Assembly (NCBI RefSeq): GCF_949987535.1
Contig: NC_080066.1
Span: forward strand, 126,708,335 to 126,772,334
DNA: 64,000 nt
Origin: Balaenoptera acutorostrata
Taxonomy: Eukaryota; Chordata; Mammalia; Artiodactyla; Balaenopteridae
Direction: 5' to 3'
Shown here one piece after another: positions 1 through 11,354 of this stretch. A program made the translations under genes and the position numbers. Position 1 is the first letter of the stretch, and every line of letters begins with the position of its first letter. The notes under the pieces were generated by a model. It was given only the letters and a program-made list of their open reading frames with translations. It made no database searches and was not told the DNA's origin.

Positions 1-281
1 AATATCATATGATATCGCTTATATGCAGAATCTAAAAAATGAATGATACAAATGAACTTATTTACAAAACAGAAACAGACTCACAGACAGTGAATGAACT
101 GATGGTTACCAGGGGGAAAGGGTGGGAGGGAGGGGTAGGTTGGGAGTTTGGGATTGACATGTACACACTGCTATATTTAAAATAGATAACCAACAAGAAC
201 CAACAGTATAACACAGAGAACGCTGCTCAATAATCTGTAATAACCTAAATGGGAAAAGAATTTGAAAAAGAAAAAAAGAAA
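1..281 (+). mobile_element. L1 LINE, 3' UTR fragment cut by window edge
   Basis: The segment matches the 3' UTR of cetartiodactyl L1. It has the run 'gaacttatttacaaaacag', then 'gactcacagacag', a G-rich stretch (gggggaaagggtgggaggga) and 'taacctaaatgggaaaag', and ends in an A-rich tail near 281. No coding part is visible because the element continues beyond the left edge. The G-rich block before the tail is typical of L1 3' UTRs. It is a dead sense-strand remnant. Confidence 0.85.
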
Positions 282-1094
282 TTGCCTAATAAGATGAAGA
301 AAACATCCAGGTAAAGAAGAGAGGTTCCAAACATAGGACTGCCAGCACTTAAGTTAGACATACGAAAATTAAAACAAAATCATATACACATTGGAATAAT
401 GGTTCATATAATGGAAATTTTTTTGCCCCATAGACAAATTCTTGGAAATATCTGTTGTATATTGAAGAATATTTTTAAAGAGTAAAGGCGGGTCATATAT
501 AGTCCATGTTAATATGAATTCATCCCAGAGAGGGCATGTTGATTTGATGTGAGACAGTAAGATAATTAGTGCAGTAAATTAGTAGAGCACACAGGTGTTA
601 ATACCATATCCAAAGCAATTTATTGGTGTTAATTTCTTCATTTGCAGAAGTACAAAGTTCACCCATTGAAATGGATGTTTTAATCTATACTATAAATTGT
701 TTCTGAACTTGCACATTTAAAAAAATTAGCTCTAGTTTAGTTAAATTTGTGAGAGTGCTGGAGAGAGCCTTTCCCTGTTAACCTTGCGTAACTGAGTATT
801 TATGTTTTATATATAGGAAAGTAGACACTGCCAGGGCCATAGGCAGAATTGTGAAGGATTACTTGTCTTCCGGTGTCTTCAGACTTCCCTTTCCTTACAT
901 TTTATTTACTGCAGAGCTTACTTTCCTTTTCGCTGCTTTAAATGTTCAGGGCCCAGACTCTTTCTTCTTTTAAAAGCTACTCTTAGTATAGTATATAAAA
1001 CCTGTTCATACTAAGATTTAAAGAACTGTTAAAAATGTTTTATTCTTTTTGTAAAATATTTTTTTGGGGGTAGAGTTGTTTTACAAAAAATGTT
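282..1094. other. Unique AT-rich DNA, nothing recognised
   Basis: No reading frame, repeat family or structured RNA was recognised. The sequence is AT-rich with short T-runs. Confidence 0.5.
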
Positions 1095-1300
1095 TTATTC
1101 TTAATAATATGTCTGCTATTTATTTAGCATTTTATACCCTGCAAAAACACTTTCATATACTCTGTAGCATTTAATCACCACCACAACTCTATAAAATAGA
1201 CAGCATCTTAACTTTATGAATGATGAAACCAAACCTCAGATACTAAAACTGGGCTTTGAGTTCAGGTCTCTAAACTCTGACTTTCCATAGTTTTAGCTGT
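1095..1300 (-). mobile_element. MIR SINE fossil
   Basis: On the plus strand the order is 'tatttatttagcatttta', 'catttaatcaccaccacaac', 'aaatagacagcatctt' and 'gatgaaaccaaacctcaga'. This is the reverse complement of the MIR 3' half and core (AATAAATG end, TTGTGAGGATTAAATG, then the CCTCAGTTTCCTCATC core). It is strongly diverged, as expected of an ancient mammalian tRNA-derived SINE. Confidence 0.7.
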
Positions 1301-1639
1301 CTTATGAAGACATGACATGTTTGCAGAGGTTAAAAACTCTGTTTGCAGAGATAAAAAAACTCTGCAGAAGCTAGTAAAATGAGTTTCTGATTGTAGAATT
1401 TCTGGTGTCACTTGTCACTGGAGGGTGAACTGACTTTCTCTGCTTAACCATTTCATTCTCTCCATGATCACAGCTCATGGAGACAGTAACAGGAGCTGAC
1501 AGATGACTGGGCTGAAGGCATGAAAATCCAATGTAAAGAGGACAAAGGAGATGTCATTTAATTTAGGGAACAATAACCCTCTGTACTTCAGTAGGCTCTA
1601 AAGACTAGTACAAGGAATGTATAATAATTAAGGCAACGT

Positions 1640-1750
1640 AGTATGGTGGAAAGAAGATGGGCTTTGAAATCCTGAAGACATGGGATTTGAGTCTAATTCC
1701 AGATCTGTCACCTACTAGCTATGTGACTTTCAGCAAATTCTTGTTTTATA
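1640..1750 (+). mobile_element. MIR SINE fossil, 5' half
   Basis: The run 'gtagtatggtggaaagaaga', then 'gggctttgaaatcctgaaga' and 'cacctactagctatgtgac', matches the MIR 5' region (AGTATAGTGGTTAAGAG through CCACTTACTAGCTGTGTGACC). The copy breaks off after 'cagcaaattcttg', so the core and 3' half are missing. Confidence 0.75.
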
Positions 1751-1789
1751 GAACTATTGTGAGAATTCATTGAAAAACATGTGAAATTA

Positions 1790-2010
1790 AAATAATAGCA
1801 AACATTTATTGAGCACTAATTAATGTTCCCTTAATCTGTACCTACAACCATGGGATAGGTATTATTGTTATCAGAATTTAATAGATGAAAAAACTAAGCC
1901 TAAATAAGTTTACCAACATACCCAAAGTTACACAGTCAGTAATCTGTGGAACCAGGGTGCATACCCAAGTCCATCTGATTCTGATGTCTGTGCTACATAG
2001 TACATTGTAC
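1790..2010 (-). mobile_element. MIR SINE fossil
   Basis: The plus strand reads 'aacatttattgagcactaat', 'ataggtattattgttatcag', 'gatgaaaaaactaagcc', 'agttacacagtcagtaatc' and 'tccatctgattctgatgtct'. This is a near full-length reverse-complement MIR. It lies in opposite orientation about 40 bp from the plus-strand MIR at 1640-1750, so the two are separate insertions. Confidence 0.8.
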
Positions 2011-2149
2011 TTAATACTTGGTACCTTTCCTATAATGATCAACATTTGTAATAGTGGCTGGAGTGGACCTCTGTTGTTTTGATTTGTCCAGGACACTTTC
2101 CCCCTTCTTCTGTTAACAGCACTTCCCTTTTGTTGGAAAACTAGTTCTT

Positions 2150-2560
2150 AGTCATTTCAGATGATGGAACTGTGAACTAGCCACAGGAATTAGTGCAAAG
2201 GGTGGGCATGTGACTTAAGTAAGGCTAATCAGAACATGTCCTTGTGTTATGTACAAGGTAGTGAGAAGTCTTCTAGTTCCTTTAGGATTGCTATAGTAGG
2301 ATAATTTAATATCCTGGAGGCTGAATAGTAACTGATAATGTAAGCCAGGTCATGCTCCCTCTACAGACTTGGAGAAAGTCATCTGAAGTAAGAAAAATGA
2401 GGTCAATACAGAGAGAAACTAAATGAGGAATGAAGAAAACATCTTGATAGAAAAAGTTCCTGAATCAAATTTCATATAGTTCAGTGAGCCAGTACAACTC
2501 CCTCATTTGTGTGAACTAATTTGAGTTGTATTTCTGTTACTTACAGCTGAAAGTAAAAAA
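2150..2560. repeat. Ancient interspersed repeat, family not assigned
   Basis: Phrases such as 'gggcatgtgacttaagtaag', 'gctaatcagaacatgtcc' and 'ttgagttgtatttctgttac' recur in many mammalian genomes as part of a diverged repeat. I could not name its class. It contains no significant reading frame. Boundaries are approximate. Confidence 0.4.
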
Positions 2561-2877
2561 GAAAGTATAAAATGTCATCAGTTATTTCTTTTAGAAATAC
2601 AGAAAAAAGTGTTCTTTATTTTAATGAGCTTCTACTATAAGGGTTTAAAATAAAATAATTTTGTACTTAAAGAGGAAAACATTAATTATATGAAAAATTT
2701 CAGTTATAATTTCTCAGAGAGGCTAAAAAATGAAGTATCCTTTTATTTTAAGGATTTCTTGAAAATATGACTTAGTAGGTAGTGATAGTCATGATTCACT
2801 ATGAGAATTATCTAAAATATAAGGGAAAACAATTTTTGGCTGAGTAATTTGACACCTTTATAAAAATACGTTATTTT
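2561..2877. other. Unique AT-rich DNA, nothing recognised
   Basis: No gene or repeat was recognised; the sequence is rich in short A and T runs. Confidence 0.45.
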
Positions 2878-3125
2878 TGTCGCTTCTGCTTGGAAAGCTC
2901 TTCCTCCAAATACTCAAAACAGCTCCCTCTGCTTCATTTCACAATCAGGCTCTCCCTGATTCTTCTATCTAAAAAGATACTTACTTTTTACCCTCTTCCT
3001 GACTTACTGTTTGCTCCATGGAATGTATAACTACCTCACACTGTACTCTTTATATATTGGTTTATTTGTTTATCACTATTTCCCACACCAAAATATAAGC
3101 TCCATGAGAACAAGGAATTTGTATC
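2878..3125 (+). mobile_element. L2 LINE, 3' end fragment
   Basis: The order 'ttggaaagctcttcctcc', 'caggctctccctgattc', 'tgtttatcactatttcc' and 'ataagctccatgagaacaag' follows the L2 3' end on the sense strand, whose equivalents are TGGAATGCTCTTCCCCC, GAGGCCTTCCCTGACC and ATGTAAGCTCCATGAGGGCAGG. It is an old, non-coding mammalian LINE remnant. Confidence 0.8.
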
Positions 3126-3479
3126 AATATTATTAATAAGTGAATCTTTTTAGGTAGAATTTACTATGGAACTTAAGTGTGGCAAATAAAGAATAGCAAA
3201 GACAGGCTGCCTGTCCAGCTTTGATCAAGTCTACGTCCTTCTCTTCCTGGGACATGCCGAGTCCATATTTCTCACTCTTTACCTTGCATTTGGGAGTGGT
3301 CATGTGGGAAATTGAGATGTGAGCAGGAGTGAAGTATATCACTCCCAGGCCTGGTGCATAAAATTTCCCATGCATAGGGTTACCATCATCTTAGGGTGTC
3401 TAGGATAGTTATGGGTTACACTTATTGTTGTCAAGTCTAATTAGTGGCTCTTCTACTCCCTAAAGTATCCCAGTTTCAA
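3126..3479. other. Unique DNA, nothing recognised
   Basis: No repeat family or convincing exon was seen. An 80-codon minus-strand frame at 3133-3375 has no recognisable domain and is treated as chance. Confidence 0.45.
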
Positions 3480-3752
3480 CAAATTTTATAGATGCTATAG
3501 CTATGCATGGCATGGTAGGCTTTTTCCTCTTCTGTAGCACATGGCAGACAAGTCCTGTGACTCTGGAAGTCACACATTACAGATTGTGTAGCTGCAAGAA
3601 GGAAGGGTCCTGGATACTTGAGTCACCACTTGGGAGAGAGCTGCCAATCTGCCCACTTTAGACTTAGAGCAAGAAAAGAATTTATTTTGTGCTTGAGCTA
3701 TTATACATTTTTAGATTTGTGCAATTAGAGTACCCTAACTAATGCAGAAATC
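3480..3752. repeat. Ancient interspersed repeat, family not assigned
   Basis: The 3' part, with 'gagtaccctaactaatgcag' at its end, resembles the terminal motif (…CTAACTAATAC) of diverged mammalian interspersed repeats. The body (3500-3660) is too diverged to classify. Confidence 0.35.
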
Positions 3753-6271
3753 TAAAAGTCAAATTGGTAGTATTCAGAATATATAAATTAGGAAGTGTAG
3801 ATGCTTATTTTTAACTGATACAAGCACAATTTAACTTTCTAATTATACATTATTTTCAAAGGCTTACTGAATCAAATCAGGTATGATATTCCAATATTTC
3901 ATGATTTGTTTTATAATGTCAGTGTTGTTAGTAAAAATCAACTCAGAGTCATAATAAATTGAGTCTGGACTGCCTGTTCCCACAGGGATGGTTAATTTGG
4001 TTATTCTACTGTGGAACATTCTACGTGCATGTAGGAAAAGATTATATGATTGGTTGGAATAATTTGATTACTGTATGTTCACCAACTGGAAAGTCTAGTA
4101 ATAATATCCTTTTTGTCTTCATTTTGTCCCTTGATAACCAATTCATGAAGCTAATCAAGCTGAATCAAATCTTTCTGGAAGGCAAAAGTCTTGCAAACTG
4201 TCTCTGACACCATCTGCTGCACAAAAAAAGAAAATATGGTATACTAATTGGTATGTTATGAAATAGCCAAGGGACTGAATGGTGGTGGTTTTGGAGTCAG
4301 TGGATTTCTGTGAGATCTCAAATTCTGACAGATGTTAGAGAGTTCACAGTGTCTGGCCCTAGATATATGGAGAGTACTTCTTTCCTGAAGCTCAACTTGC
4401 CTCTCTCTAGCATTGTGGTCACCCATACAAGAGAGCAAAAGGAGATTTCTTTTAAGCAATTATATACCCCTTAAATTTTAAACTAAACGAATGTATGCTT
4501 ACTGAAATAATATCCAAAGAATACAGAATTGCATATTGAAAGATAAAGTAAGTATACTTCATTCCCCCCTCTATGCAGGTAGCCACTACTAAAAATTACT
4601 TGTTTTCATTTCTGCTTTTTATTTTTGGATATTTTCACAAAAGTCTGGTGACCCTCATCTTTGTTCATCTTTAAAAGCAAGTCACTAAAATGTTGGTTAG
4701 TAGTTCTTTGTGGGGAAGCAGTTTCTTTTGACAAGTGAGTTTAATTGTAGGATGATTACATCTGACATTTTCACTTTGGCAACCTCCAGTATCAATGTCT
4801 GGGAGAATATTTCCCTCCTGAAGTCATTTGGGCCCCTGCCTAAAGAGTGTAACTCTGTACATCAGCCTTCTTGAAGTTGAACAAGGTGAAGGAGGCTGGG
4901 TCCCCAGCATTTAGTATGCAGATTTCTCTTTAATGCCCCTATTTCCAATCTTGAGTCTCAACTCCTCTCCCAAGCCAAACGTTCTTGGGGTCCCAAGTTT
5001 AGATCCTCTCAGCTCATTTTATCCTGAACAAACCTCCCATTTCTGAGGTGGAGCTGGGCATTCTGACTGTAGGGTAGTTGCTGGTCTGTGGGGAGGGAGG
5101 CAGTTCAGTTCTAGAACTTTGACCTTTGTCCTTCGTCCTTTGACCTTTGTCATCCTGTGCCTCATCCTCGCTTTCTGTGGCACCTTGTGGCTCCATGACA
5201 CTTCAAGTGGAGAGGGATAAGGAGTTTCCCTCCAAATGTCTCTGAATAATCATGTTTTGCAAACTTAGGAACTTGCAAATTGTTTTACATGATGTAACAA
5301 ATATGGGCAAACATAACAAAAATGAAAAAAATTTGGTTAAAGTGTAACCTTTGTCATACATTAGTGACAGGCTTATTAAAATCAACCTCTGAATTCACTG
5401 AGTAGATATTTTAAAGAAATACTTTTGCTTAATGATGATAGCCAGTATTCAGGTATTTTGGTGTTGGTCATGTGACTCCTTCTTCAGCAGAAATTTTCTT
5501 TAGCTTGATTTGAGTAGAAAATGGTATAACACATGATACTTTCCTATTGAACTTGGAATATATGGCTCAGGTTTTTCTTATGGTGACAGTTATTAGAAGA
5601 AGGTAATTACTAGGCAAAACTCCTGTGGTATCTTATTCTCATGAAACAAAATATTAGAATATATTTTGGGAACTTGATATTACTAGAACAGTGGAATGAT
5701 AACATTTATAGGCTATCATAAAGTTGACATAATAGTACAGAGTTTTTGTAAGAGTAGGATGAGATTGCACACCACATTAAAACTCTATCTAAATCAGCAC
5801 ACATCCAGCAGGAGTTGTTAGGAGAAATTGGGAAATTCTGATTTGAACCAGGGTGATCGAGAAGATATATTTCTTTATGCATTTTAGTAATATGTATTAT
5901 CCACACTAAAAACAAAAGAAATATCATGTCATTTATAGAAGAAGGAAGATGGATCAATGTACTTTGTAGTCTACTAAATCTCGAAACAACTTTAAACAAT
6001 TTATTTTTTCAATCTAAATTAATCTCCCTCTAAAGTAAGTAGGATCAGCAGGTATAGGTAGAGATATCTTATTCTGAGGAAAAATCTTCAGTCATTATTT
6101 GAATTTGTTGCTTAATATACCAAGATAGTTACCAAAATAAAGAATCAGTACCTATATCAGTGTGCCTATTTTGGTTGTCTTATTAAAAAAAAAAACTTCT
6201 GAAGTCATTTTATTATAAGCAACACCAGAAGTATCTAGAGATGCAGCCTCTGAGAAGGCAGCCTCAGGCTC
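3753..6271. other. Unique DNA, about 2.5 kb without genes
   Basis: No coding exon was recognised. Short open frames (for example 3959-4207 plus and 5706-5999 minus) lack domains, good start context and splice structure. The only structured element seen is a small cluster of TGACCTTTG repeats at 5117-5153, listed separately. Confidence 0.5.
5117..5153 (-). promoter_or_regulatory. Cluster of DR1-like nuclear-receptor half-sites
   Basis: The motif 'tgacctttg' occurs twice within 33 bp (5120-5128 and 5141-5149), separated by 'tccttcgtcctt'. The reverse complement of 5120-5132 is AGGACAAAGGTCA, a direct repeat of half-sites with one-base spacing (DR1) as bound by HNF4, COUP-TF and RXR dimers. The reverse complement of 5136-5146 gives a second, overlapping partial DR1 (AGGTCAAAGGA). 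No promoter or gene is nearby, so this is sequence resemblance only and could be a chance minisatellite-like duplication. Confidence 0.25.
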
Positions 6272-6800
6272 TGTATTAGTTTCCTATTGCTGCCATAACA
6301 AATTATTTCAAATTTAGAGACTTAAAACAACAAAAATTTATTATCTTACGGTTCTGTAAAAGTCCTATATCGGTCTCACTGGGTCAAAATGTAGGTGTCT
6401 GCAGGGCTGTGTTCCTTTCTATTTTTTTTTTTTTTTGTGTGTGTGTGTTCTTTTTTTTTGTGTGTTCCTTTCTTGAGGCTCTACATGAGTCCATTTTCCT
6501 GTCTTTTCCAGCTTCTCGAGGCTGTCCAAACTCCTTCTTTTGGAACGTCTTCCTCCATCTTTAAAGCCACCAGTGTAGCATATTTTGGATCCAGCTTCCA
6601 TTGTTGTATCTCTTTGTGACAGGAAAGATTCTCTCCTTTTAATGATCTTGTAGTTAGATTGGGCCAACCTGGATAATCCAGACTAATATCCTATTCTCAA
6701 GGTCCTTAAACTTAATAATGTCTAAAAAGCCCCCTTTGCCATGTAAAGTGACATATTAAAAACTCCTGGGGATTAGGGTGTGAATATCTCCGTATCACAG
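6272..6800 (-). mobile_element. MLT1-type solo LTR (ERVL-MaLR)
   Basis: The plus strand starts 'tgtattagtttcctattgct' and continues 'gccataacaaattatttc', 'acttaaaacaacaaaaattt' and later 'ctcctggggattagggtg'. This is the reverse complement of an MLT1 LTR, whose sense end reads GTCAGCCTGAGCAGACTAATACA and whose start contains CCTAACCCCCAG. The matching sense copy at 14974-15428 supports the call. It is a non-coding relic of an ancient endogenous retrovirus-like element with no internal genes, interrupted by a T/TG low-complexity stretch at 6421-6469. Confidence 0.8.
6421..6469. repeat. T-rich / (TG)n low-complexity stretch
   Basis: A run of about 16 T, then (GT)5, a second T9 run and 'gtgtg', lies inside the minus-strand MLT1 LTR. 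It was probably expanded after the LTR inserted. Confidence 0.8.
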
Positions 6801-6959
6801 GTTCTAACCTTGAGTTTTCTGGCAAAGCAGGGATGTAGACCGAGTTCCAGGTATAATCTCATTTCTGCAGCATAGTTCCTATACTGTTTTGCTGGAAGCA
6901 TTGTCACCATACCACAAGAGCTATTGCTTTGTTTTGTATTTCCATGGGTTTGGCAAATA

Positions 6960-7200
6960 TAGAATTTTTATTGTGTTCCAGATACTGTGCTAGGTACTGA
7001 GGAATAAAAGTTAAAGACAGAGGCTCTGTTCTCAAAGATGTTACAGTAGAGTAAAGGACAATTACACAATGCCATAGGAGTGAGACAGGATGCTGTGGGA
7101 TCTCATAGGGGTACCCTCCACAACACTGAAATTTCAAGCAAAATGTCCCAGAGAGAATAACATCTAAGCTGTTCTAAGTCCTTTAGAAAAAAGGACTGTG
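6960..7200 (-). mobile_element. L2-like LINE fossil, 3' end
   Basis: Reading on the plus strand, 'ccagatactgtgctaggtac', 'gaggaataaaagttaaagac', 'gttctcaaagatgttacag' and 'gacaattacacaatgccata' match the reverse complement of the common L2 3' end (TGCCAGGCACTGTGCTAGGCACTGGGG… and CCTCAAGGAGCTTACAGTC). Divergence is high and the right boundary is uncertain. Confidence 0.55.
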
Positions 7201-8344
7201 TGTGGAATTGTAGAGGTTAATGACCATTACGTTTTCATTTATTTTACTGCTACATTCTGGAGATAATGGCATTACAAGAAATAGAGAAGACTTCTGCTTT
7301 CATGGAGCTCAAAAGAAAGGGATAGTCCAAACCTAAGGAATTTAGTGTCCTAATCTAACAGACTTAGCAGGAGTGAAAACCTTTACAAATCAAAGGTAGA
7401 ACAAGTAAGGACAGAGAAAGAGTGGAAAAGAACTGAGATGGTTAAGAGGGTTGAGAGTCAAGAATGTAAGAAGATGTTTGGAAGTGCCCACTTAAAAGCC
7501 TTATTTTAGATTATAAGGACATCCAAAAGAGCAAAGGTGTTCTAAACTTAAGGAAGTTTACCTTTTAGGAGGATTTTTTTTTTTAAACTCAGGGAAAATG
7601 TTCAATTGTTGATCATTTTGAGTGTTTTTACCATTTAGTTGACCTTTTAAGGTGGACTTAGTTTCCAGTAAAGAAGTTACTTTGTGCAGACAGAGTAGAA
7701 AGGGCTCTAAGCAGGATAAAATAATTTTTACTAAATTTAGTTGTCACTTACTTGGAAAAAAAGGACTAATTTACATAGATGATTCATTAGCCTGGTCTTA
7801 TTTTATGGATTATAGTACTAAGCAGTTTATGACCTGATTGCAGTGATCACTTGTCACTGCAATTTGCAGCAAACTTTTGCAGAATGTTTTTAATTGTTTC
7901 CTAGATCGCCTTCCTGCCTTCTCTCCTCCTTAAGAAAAACTGGCAAATTTGGATGGTAACACTATCCTGCAAACTCAAAGGGACTGTGTGAACTCTGGAC
8001 AAGTTAGGAGAATGTTACTGAAATTCACGTGGGATGGAGAGCATAATAGCATTTATCTGGAAAGAGAATCCCCTTTTTTAGTCCCACTATTACCTGTCCT
8101 ATTACACTGCATTTTGCACTTTGTACTTCTTTCAAGTCTGGACTTCTGACTTGACTTATTTGTACTAAAACATCTTCTAGAAAACGTGGATTGGGTCAAA
8201 GAACAGCAGAGTGTTATTGCTTCATCTTATCACAAGATGTCTGTCGCTTTCAGGTAAAAAACCTGAGTCCTTTTGTATGTTGTGTTAATTACCTAAATTA
8301 ATCTAAATATCATATTGACAAAAATAAATAGATGAGTAAGTAGT
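7201..8344. other. Unique DNA, nothing recognised
   Basis: No exon or named repeat was recognised. Two open frames of about 60 codons (7652-7837 and 7949-8149, both plus) carry no recognisable motif. Confidence 0.45.
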
Positions 8345-8657
8345 TTCTTGGTATCTGAGGGGGATTGGTTCCAGCACCTCCATAGATACCAAAATCCGAG
8401 GATGTTCAAGTCCCTTATATAAAACGGTGTAGTATTTGCATACAATGTACATACATCCTCCTGTATACTTTAAATAATCTCTAGATTACTTATAATACTT
8501 AATGCAATGTAAATGTTATATAAATGGTTGCTAGCAGGTGCCAAATTCAAGTTTTGCTTTGGGGGGCTTTCTGGAATTTCTTAAAAAATATTTTTGATCT
8601 GAGATTGGTTGTATCTGTGATGCGAAACCTGCAGATGTGGAATGCCATCTGTACATT
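8345..8657. mobile_element. MER2-like TcMar-Tigger DNA transposon remnant
   Basis: The segment begins 'gagggggattggttccagca', continues 'gataccaaaatccgaggatg', 'ttcaagtcccttatataaaa' and 'ctctagattacttataatac', and closes 'gcgaaacctgcagatgtgg'. These are the hallmarks of the non-autonomous Tigger-family element MER2 (CGGATACCAAAATCCGCGGATGCTCAAGTCCC, terminal GCGGATACGGAGGG). The left end lacks its first bases. SINE 1 is inserted at or next to its right end. There is no transposase coding sequence. Confidence 0.8.
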
Positions 8658-8966
8658 TTTTTTTTTTTTTAAATGGGCAGAAGATTTATTTATTTATTTA
8701 TTTTTGCTGTGTTGGGTCTTCGTTTCTGTGCGAGGGCTTCCTCTAGTTGTGGCAAGCGGGGGCCACTCTTCATCGCACTGCGCAGGCCTCTCACCCTCGC
8801 GGCCTCTCCCGCTGCGGAGCACAGGCTCCAGACGCGCAGGCTCAGCAACTGTGGCTCACGGGCCCAGCCGCTCCGCGGCACGTGGGATCTTCCCAGGCCA
8901 GGGCCCGAACCTGCGTCTCCTGCATTAGCAGGCAGGTTCTCAACCACTGCGCCACCAGGAAAGCCC
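8658..8966 (-). mobile_element. CHR-type tRNA-derived SINE, copy 1
   Basis: The element is full length and inverted. Its T-rich/ATTT tail is on the left (8658-8703) and its 5' end on the right (reverse complement of 'gcgccaccaggaaagccc'). The tRNA-like head keeps the pol III A box (reverse complement TGGCGCAGTGGT) and a B box with GGTTCGGGCC. No clean target-site duplication is visible: left flank 'gtacatttt', right flank 'tccatttt'. A 15-nt insert (8671-8685) within the tail breaks the A-run. Several reading frames overlap it on both strands and are SINE artefacts. Confidence 0.95.
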
Positions 8967-10404
8967 TCCATTTTAACTTAGAGTGGTGGAAGGTGAAAAC
9001 ACAGACAGATGTGCTTATAAGTAGTTTTGCATTAAGAACTTGGAATTCTTAAATAATATTCTCCTATTGCAATTTAAGAGGAGAGGAACTCCAGAATTTT
9101 CTATTGGAATAGGGTGTTCTTGTAATAAATTATGAAGAACATGCATGCTATTATATTATAAAGATTTGCAATTATGCCTTGATAGAAGCTAAGGGATTAC
9201 ATGCTTTTAATGAAGTGCACATTGTCAATGTGCAAAGCAATAAAATGAAAAAAGTTACAGAACTGAAAATTTAATATATATGATAATACACATAAATCTA
9301 TTAGAGAAAGAAAAGCAGAATTAATTATAATTCAGTACCCAGAGGGTGAATACAAATGGTAAAGAATTATGAAATAAAAAATTTATTTTGTAATTAGTTT
9401 AGCAGAGTAAAATTAGAAAAGAAGTAAGTTTTTAAAGGTCCTGATAACATAAAATATTTCATGAAAGGGAAGCAGGAAAAATGTTAATTATAAGTAGTTA
9501 ACTGAAAGGGGAAAAAAATCTTTTCTATCTTGAAATAGCAATGATTAAATTTTTAATTAATTCATTGTTTCATTTTGAAAACTGATCACAACAAAGTTTT
9601 GAATATTCTAAATACTCAAGTGAAATACAAAGATATGCTTAAAACATTTGTGAAGCTCAAGTGGTTTGAGCACCAGTGATTCTCTCCAAGGCTTTTTGGA
9701 AAAGCAATATGAAGTTAAACTTTTTGTTTTTCTCTTTGGGGCTAACAAAATTATCAGTATTTGTGAGAATTCTGATGGGCTGTTTGTCTATATATGAATT
9801 TGATTGTTCTTAATTTATGAGGAAGTACATTTTTTGTTATGTAGTGTTGCTGTTTTCACAGTAGGGTTATTGTGATTTTAAAAATATCTTAAAGAAATAA
9901 AGTAAAAATACAACGATCAGAATCTATTCTTTCAGTCTTTATATGTAGTGAATACCTACAACAGTCTTAAAGTCCCTTAGCTGATAACTCAGGCTGATAC
10001 ATGAACCATCACAGAAGGGTGGAGCGCACAATTTTGGGTGGGCTACAACCTTAGCCAGTGCAGGGTTCAGAGAGATCAAAAGTTGCTTTCTGTGAATGAG
10101 CATCATTGATAGATTTGACCAAAAGTAATTCTTAGATTGTTTAGTAACTGTTCTGTCCCTGAGGGAATAGTTATATCTCAAAAGGACTCTTAGGAACAAT
10201 CATTTTAATATATTGTATTATATTTCAAGGCAATTGATACTGACATTTACTTGACCAGCTCAACTCAGACTGTCAACTAAAAATTCTAATTCAATTCACT
10301 GGTTCACTACATAGACAGCCAGTGGGCTTGGTTAGTATTCTTAGATGCCTCTCAAAGGCTCCCTGGCTTCTTGTTCACCAGATATGACATTTAGTATATT
10401 ATTA
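8967..10404. other. Unique AT-rich DNA, about 1.4 kb
   Basis: No exon or named repeat was recognised. A minus-strand frame at 9939-10199 has no domain. Confidence 0.5.
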
Positions 10405-11038
10405 TTTTTTTAAAAGATCTTTATTAGAGTATAATTGCTTCACAATACTGTGTTAGTTTCTGTTGTACACCAAAGTGAATCATCCATATGCATACATATG
10501 TCCCCATATCTGCTCCCTCTTGAGCCTCCCCCCCATCCTCCGTATCCCACCCCTCTAGGTAATCGCAAAGCACTGAGCTGATCTACGTGTGCTATGCTGC
10601 TGCTTCCCATTAGCTAACTTTTACATTTGGTAGTGTATATATGGTGATGCTACTCTCAGCTTGCCCCAGCTTCCCCCTCCCACCCATGTCCTAAAGTCCA
10701 TTCTGTATGTCTACGTCTTTATTCCTGCCCTGCAACTACGTTCATCAGTACCATTCTTTTTTTTTAGATTACATATGTATGCGTTAGAATACGGTATTTG
10801 TTTTTCACTTTCTGACTTACTTCACTCTGTATGACAGACTCTAGGTCCATCCACCTCACTACAAATAACTCAATTTCATTTCCTTTTATGGCTGAGTAAT
10901 ATTCCATTGTATGTATGTGCCACATCTTCTTTATCCATTGATCTGTTGATGAACATTTAGATTGGTTCCATGTCCTGGCTATTGTAAATAGTGCTGCAAT
11001 GAACATTGTGGTACATGTCTCTTTTTGAATTCTGGTTA
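10405..11038 (-). mobile_element. L1 LINE copy A, 3' segment (right way round)
   Basis: The plus strand starts with a short T-run and 'gatctttattagagtataat', the complement of the L1 3' end. It continues through 3' UTR landmarks and the C-terminal part of ORF2; the minus-strand frame at about 10764-11038 includes the residues [19 protein letters not shown]. It ends at 'gaattctggtta', exactly where the plus-strand L1 segment at 11039-14932 also ends in L1 coordinates. The two pieces are one insertion with an inverted 5' part. Confidence 0.93.
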
Positions 11039-11296
11039 AAACAAAAAATAACATACAAAGGAATCCCCACAAGGTCATCAGCTGGTTTTTCAGCAGAAAC
11101 TCTGCAGGCCAGAAGGGAGTGACAGGATGTACTTAAAGTGATGAAAGAGAAAAACCTACAACCAAGATTACTCTACCCAGCAAGGGTCTCATTCAGATTT
11201 GATGGAGAAATCAAAAGCTTTTAAGACAAGCAAAAGCTAAGAGAATTCAGGACCACCAAACCAGCTTTACAACAAATGCTGAAGAAACTTCTCTAG
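11039..11296 (+). pseudogene. L1 ORF1p, C-terminal remnant (copy A)
   Basis: ORF1p is the L1 RNA-binding chaperone. Here only the C-terminal domain region remains. The reading ITYKGIP, then SAETLQARRE, is followed by an in-frame TGA replacing the expected tryptophan codon, and later by the closing residues ALQQMLKKLL before TAG at 11294-11296. The gap to the ORF2 start at 11355 is 58 bp, as usual for this L1 lineage. The 5' end is lost at the inversion junction. Confidence 0.8.
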
Positions 11297-11354
11297 GCGG
11301 GAAATATAAGAGAAGAAAAACACCCACAAAAACAAACCCAAAATGATTAAGAAA

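Noticed and set aside
3959..4207. 82-codon plus-strand frame following a CCCACAG acceptor-like sequence
   Set aside because: It has no pyrimidine tract of note, no domain and no donor in a sensible position, so it is treated as chance.
8524..9052. Overlapping frames of 93-134 codons on both strands
   Set aside because: They lie on SINE 1. Near-identical frames recur on the other SINE copies at 22025-22397, 46935-47404 and 60811-61410, so they reflect the repeat and not a gene family.
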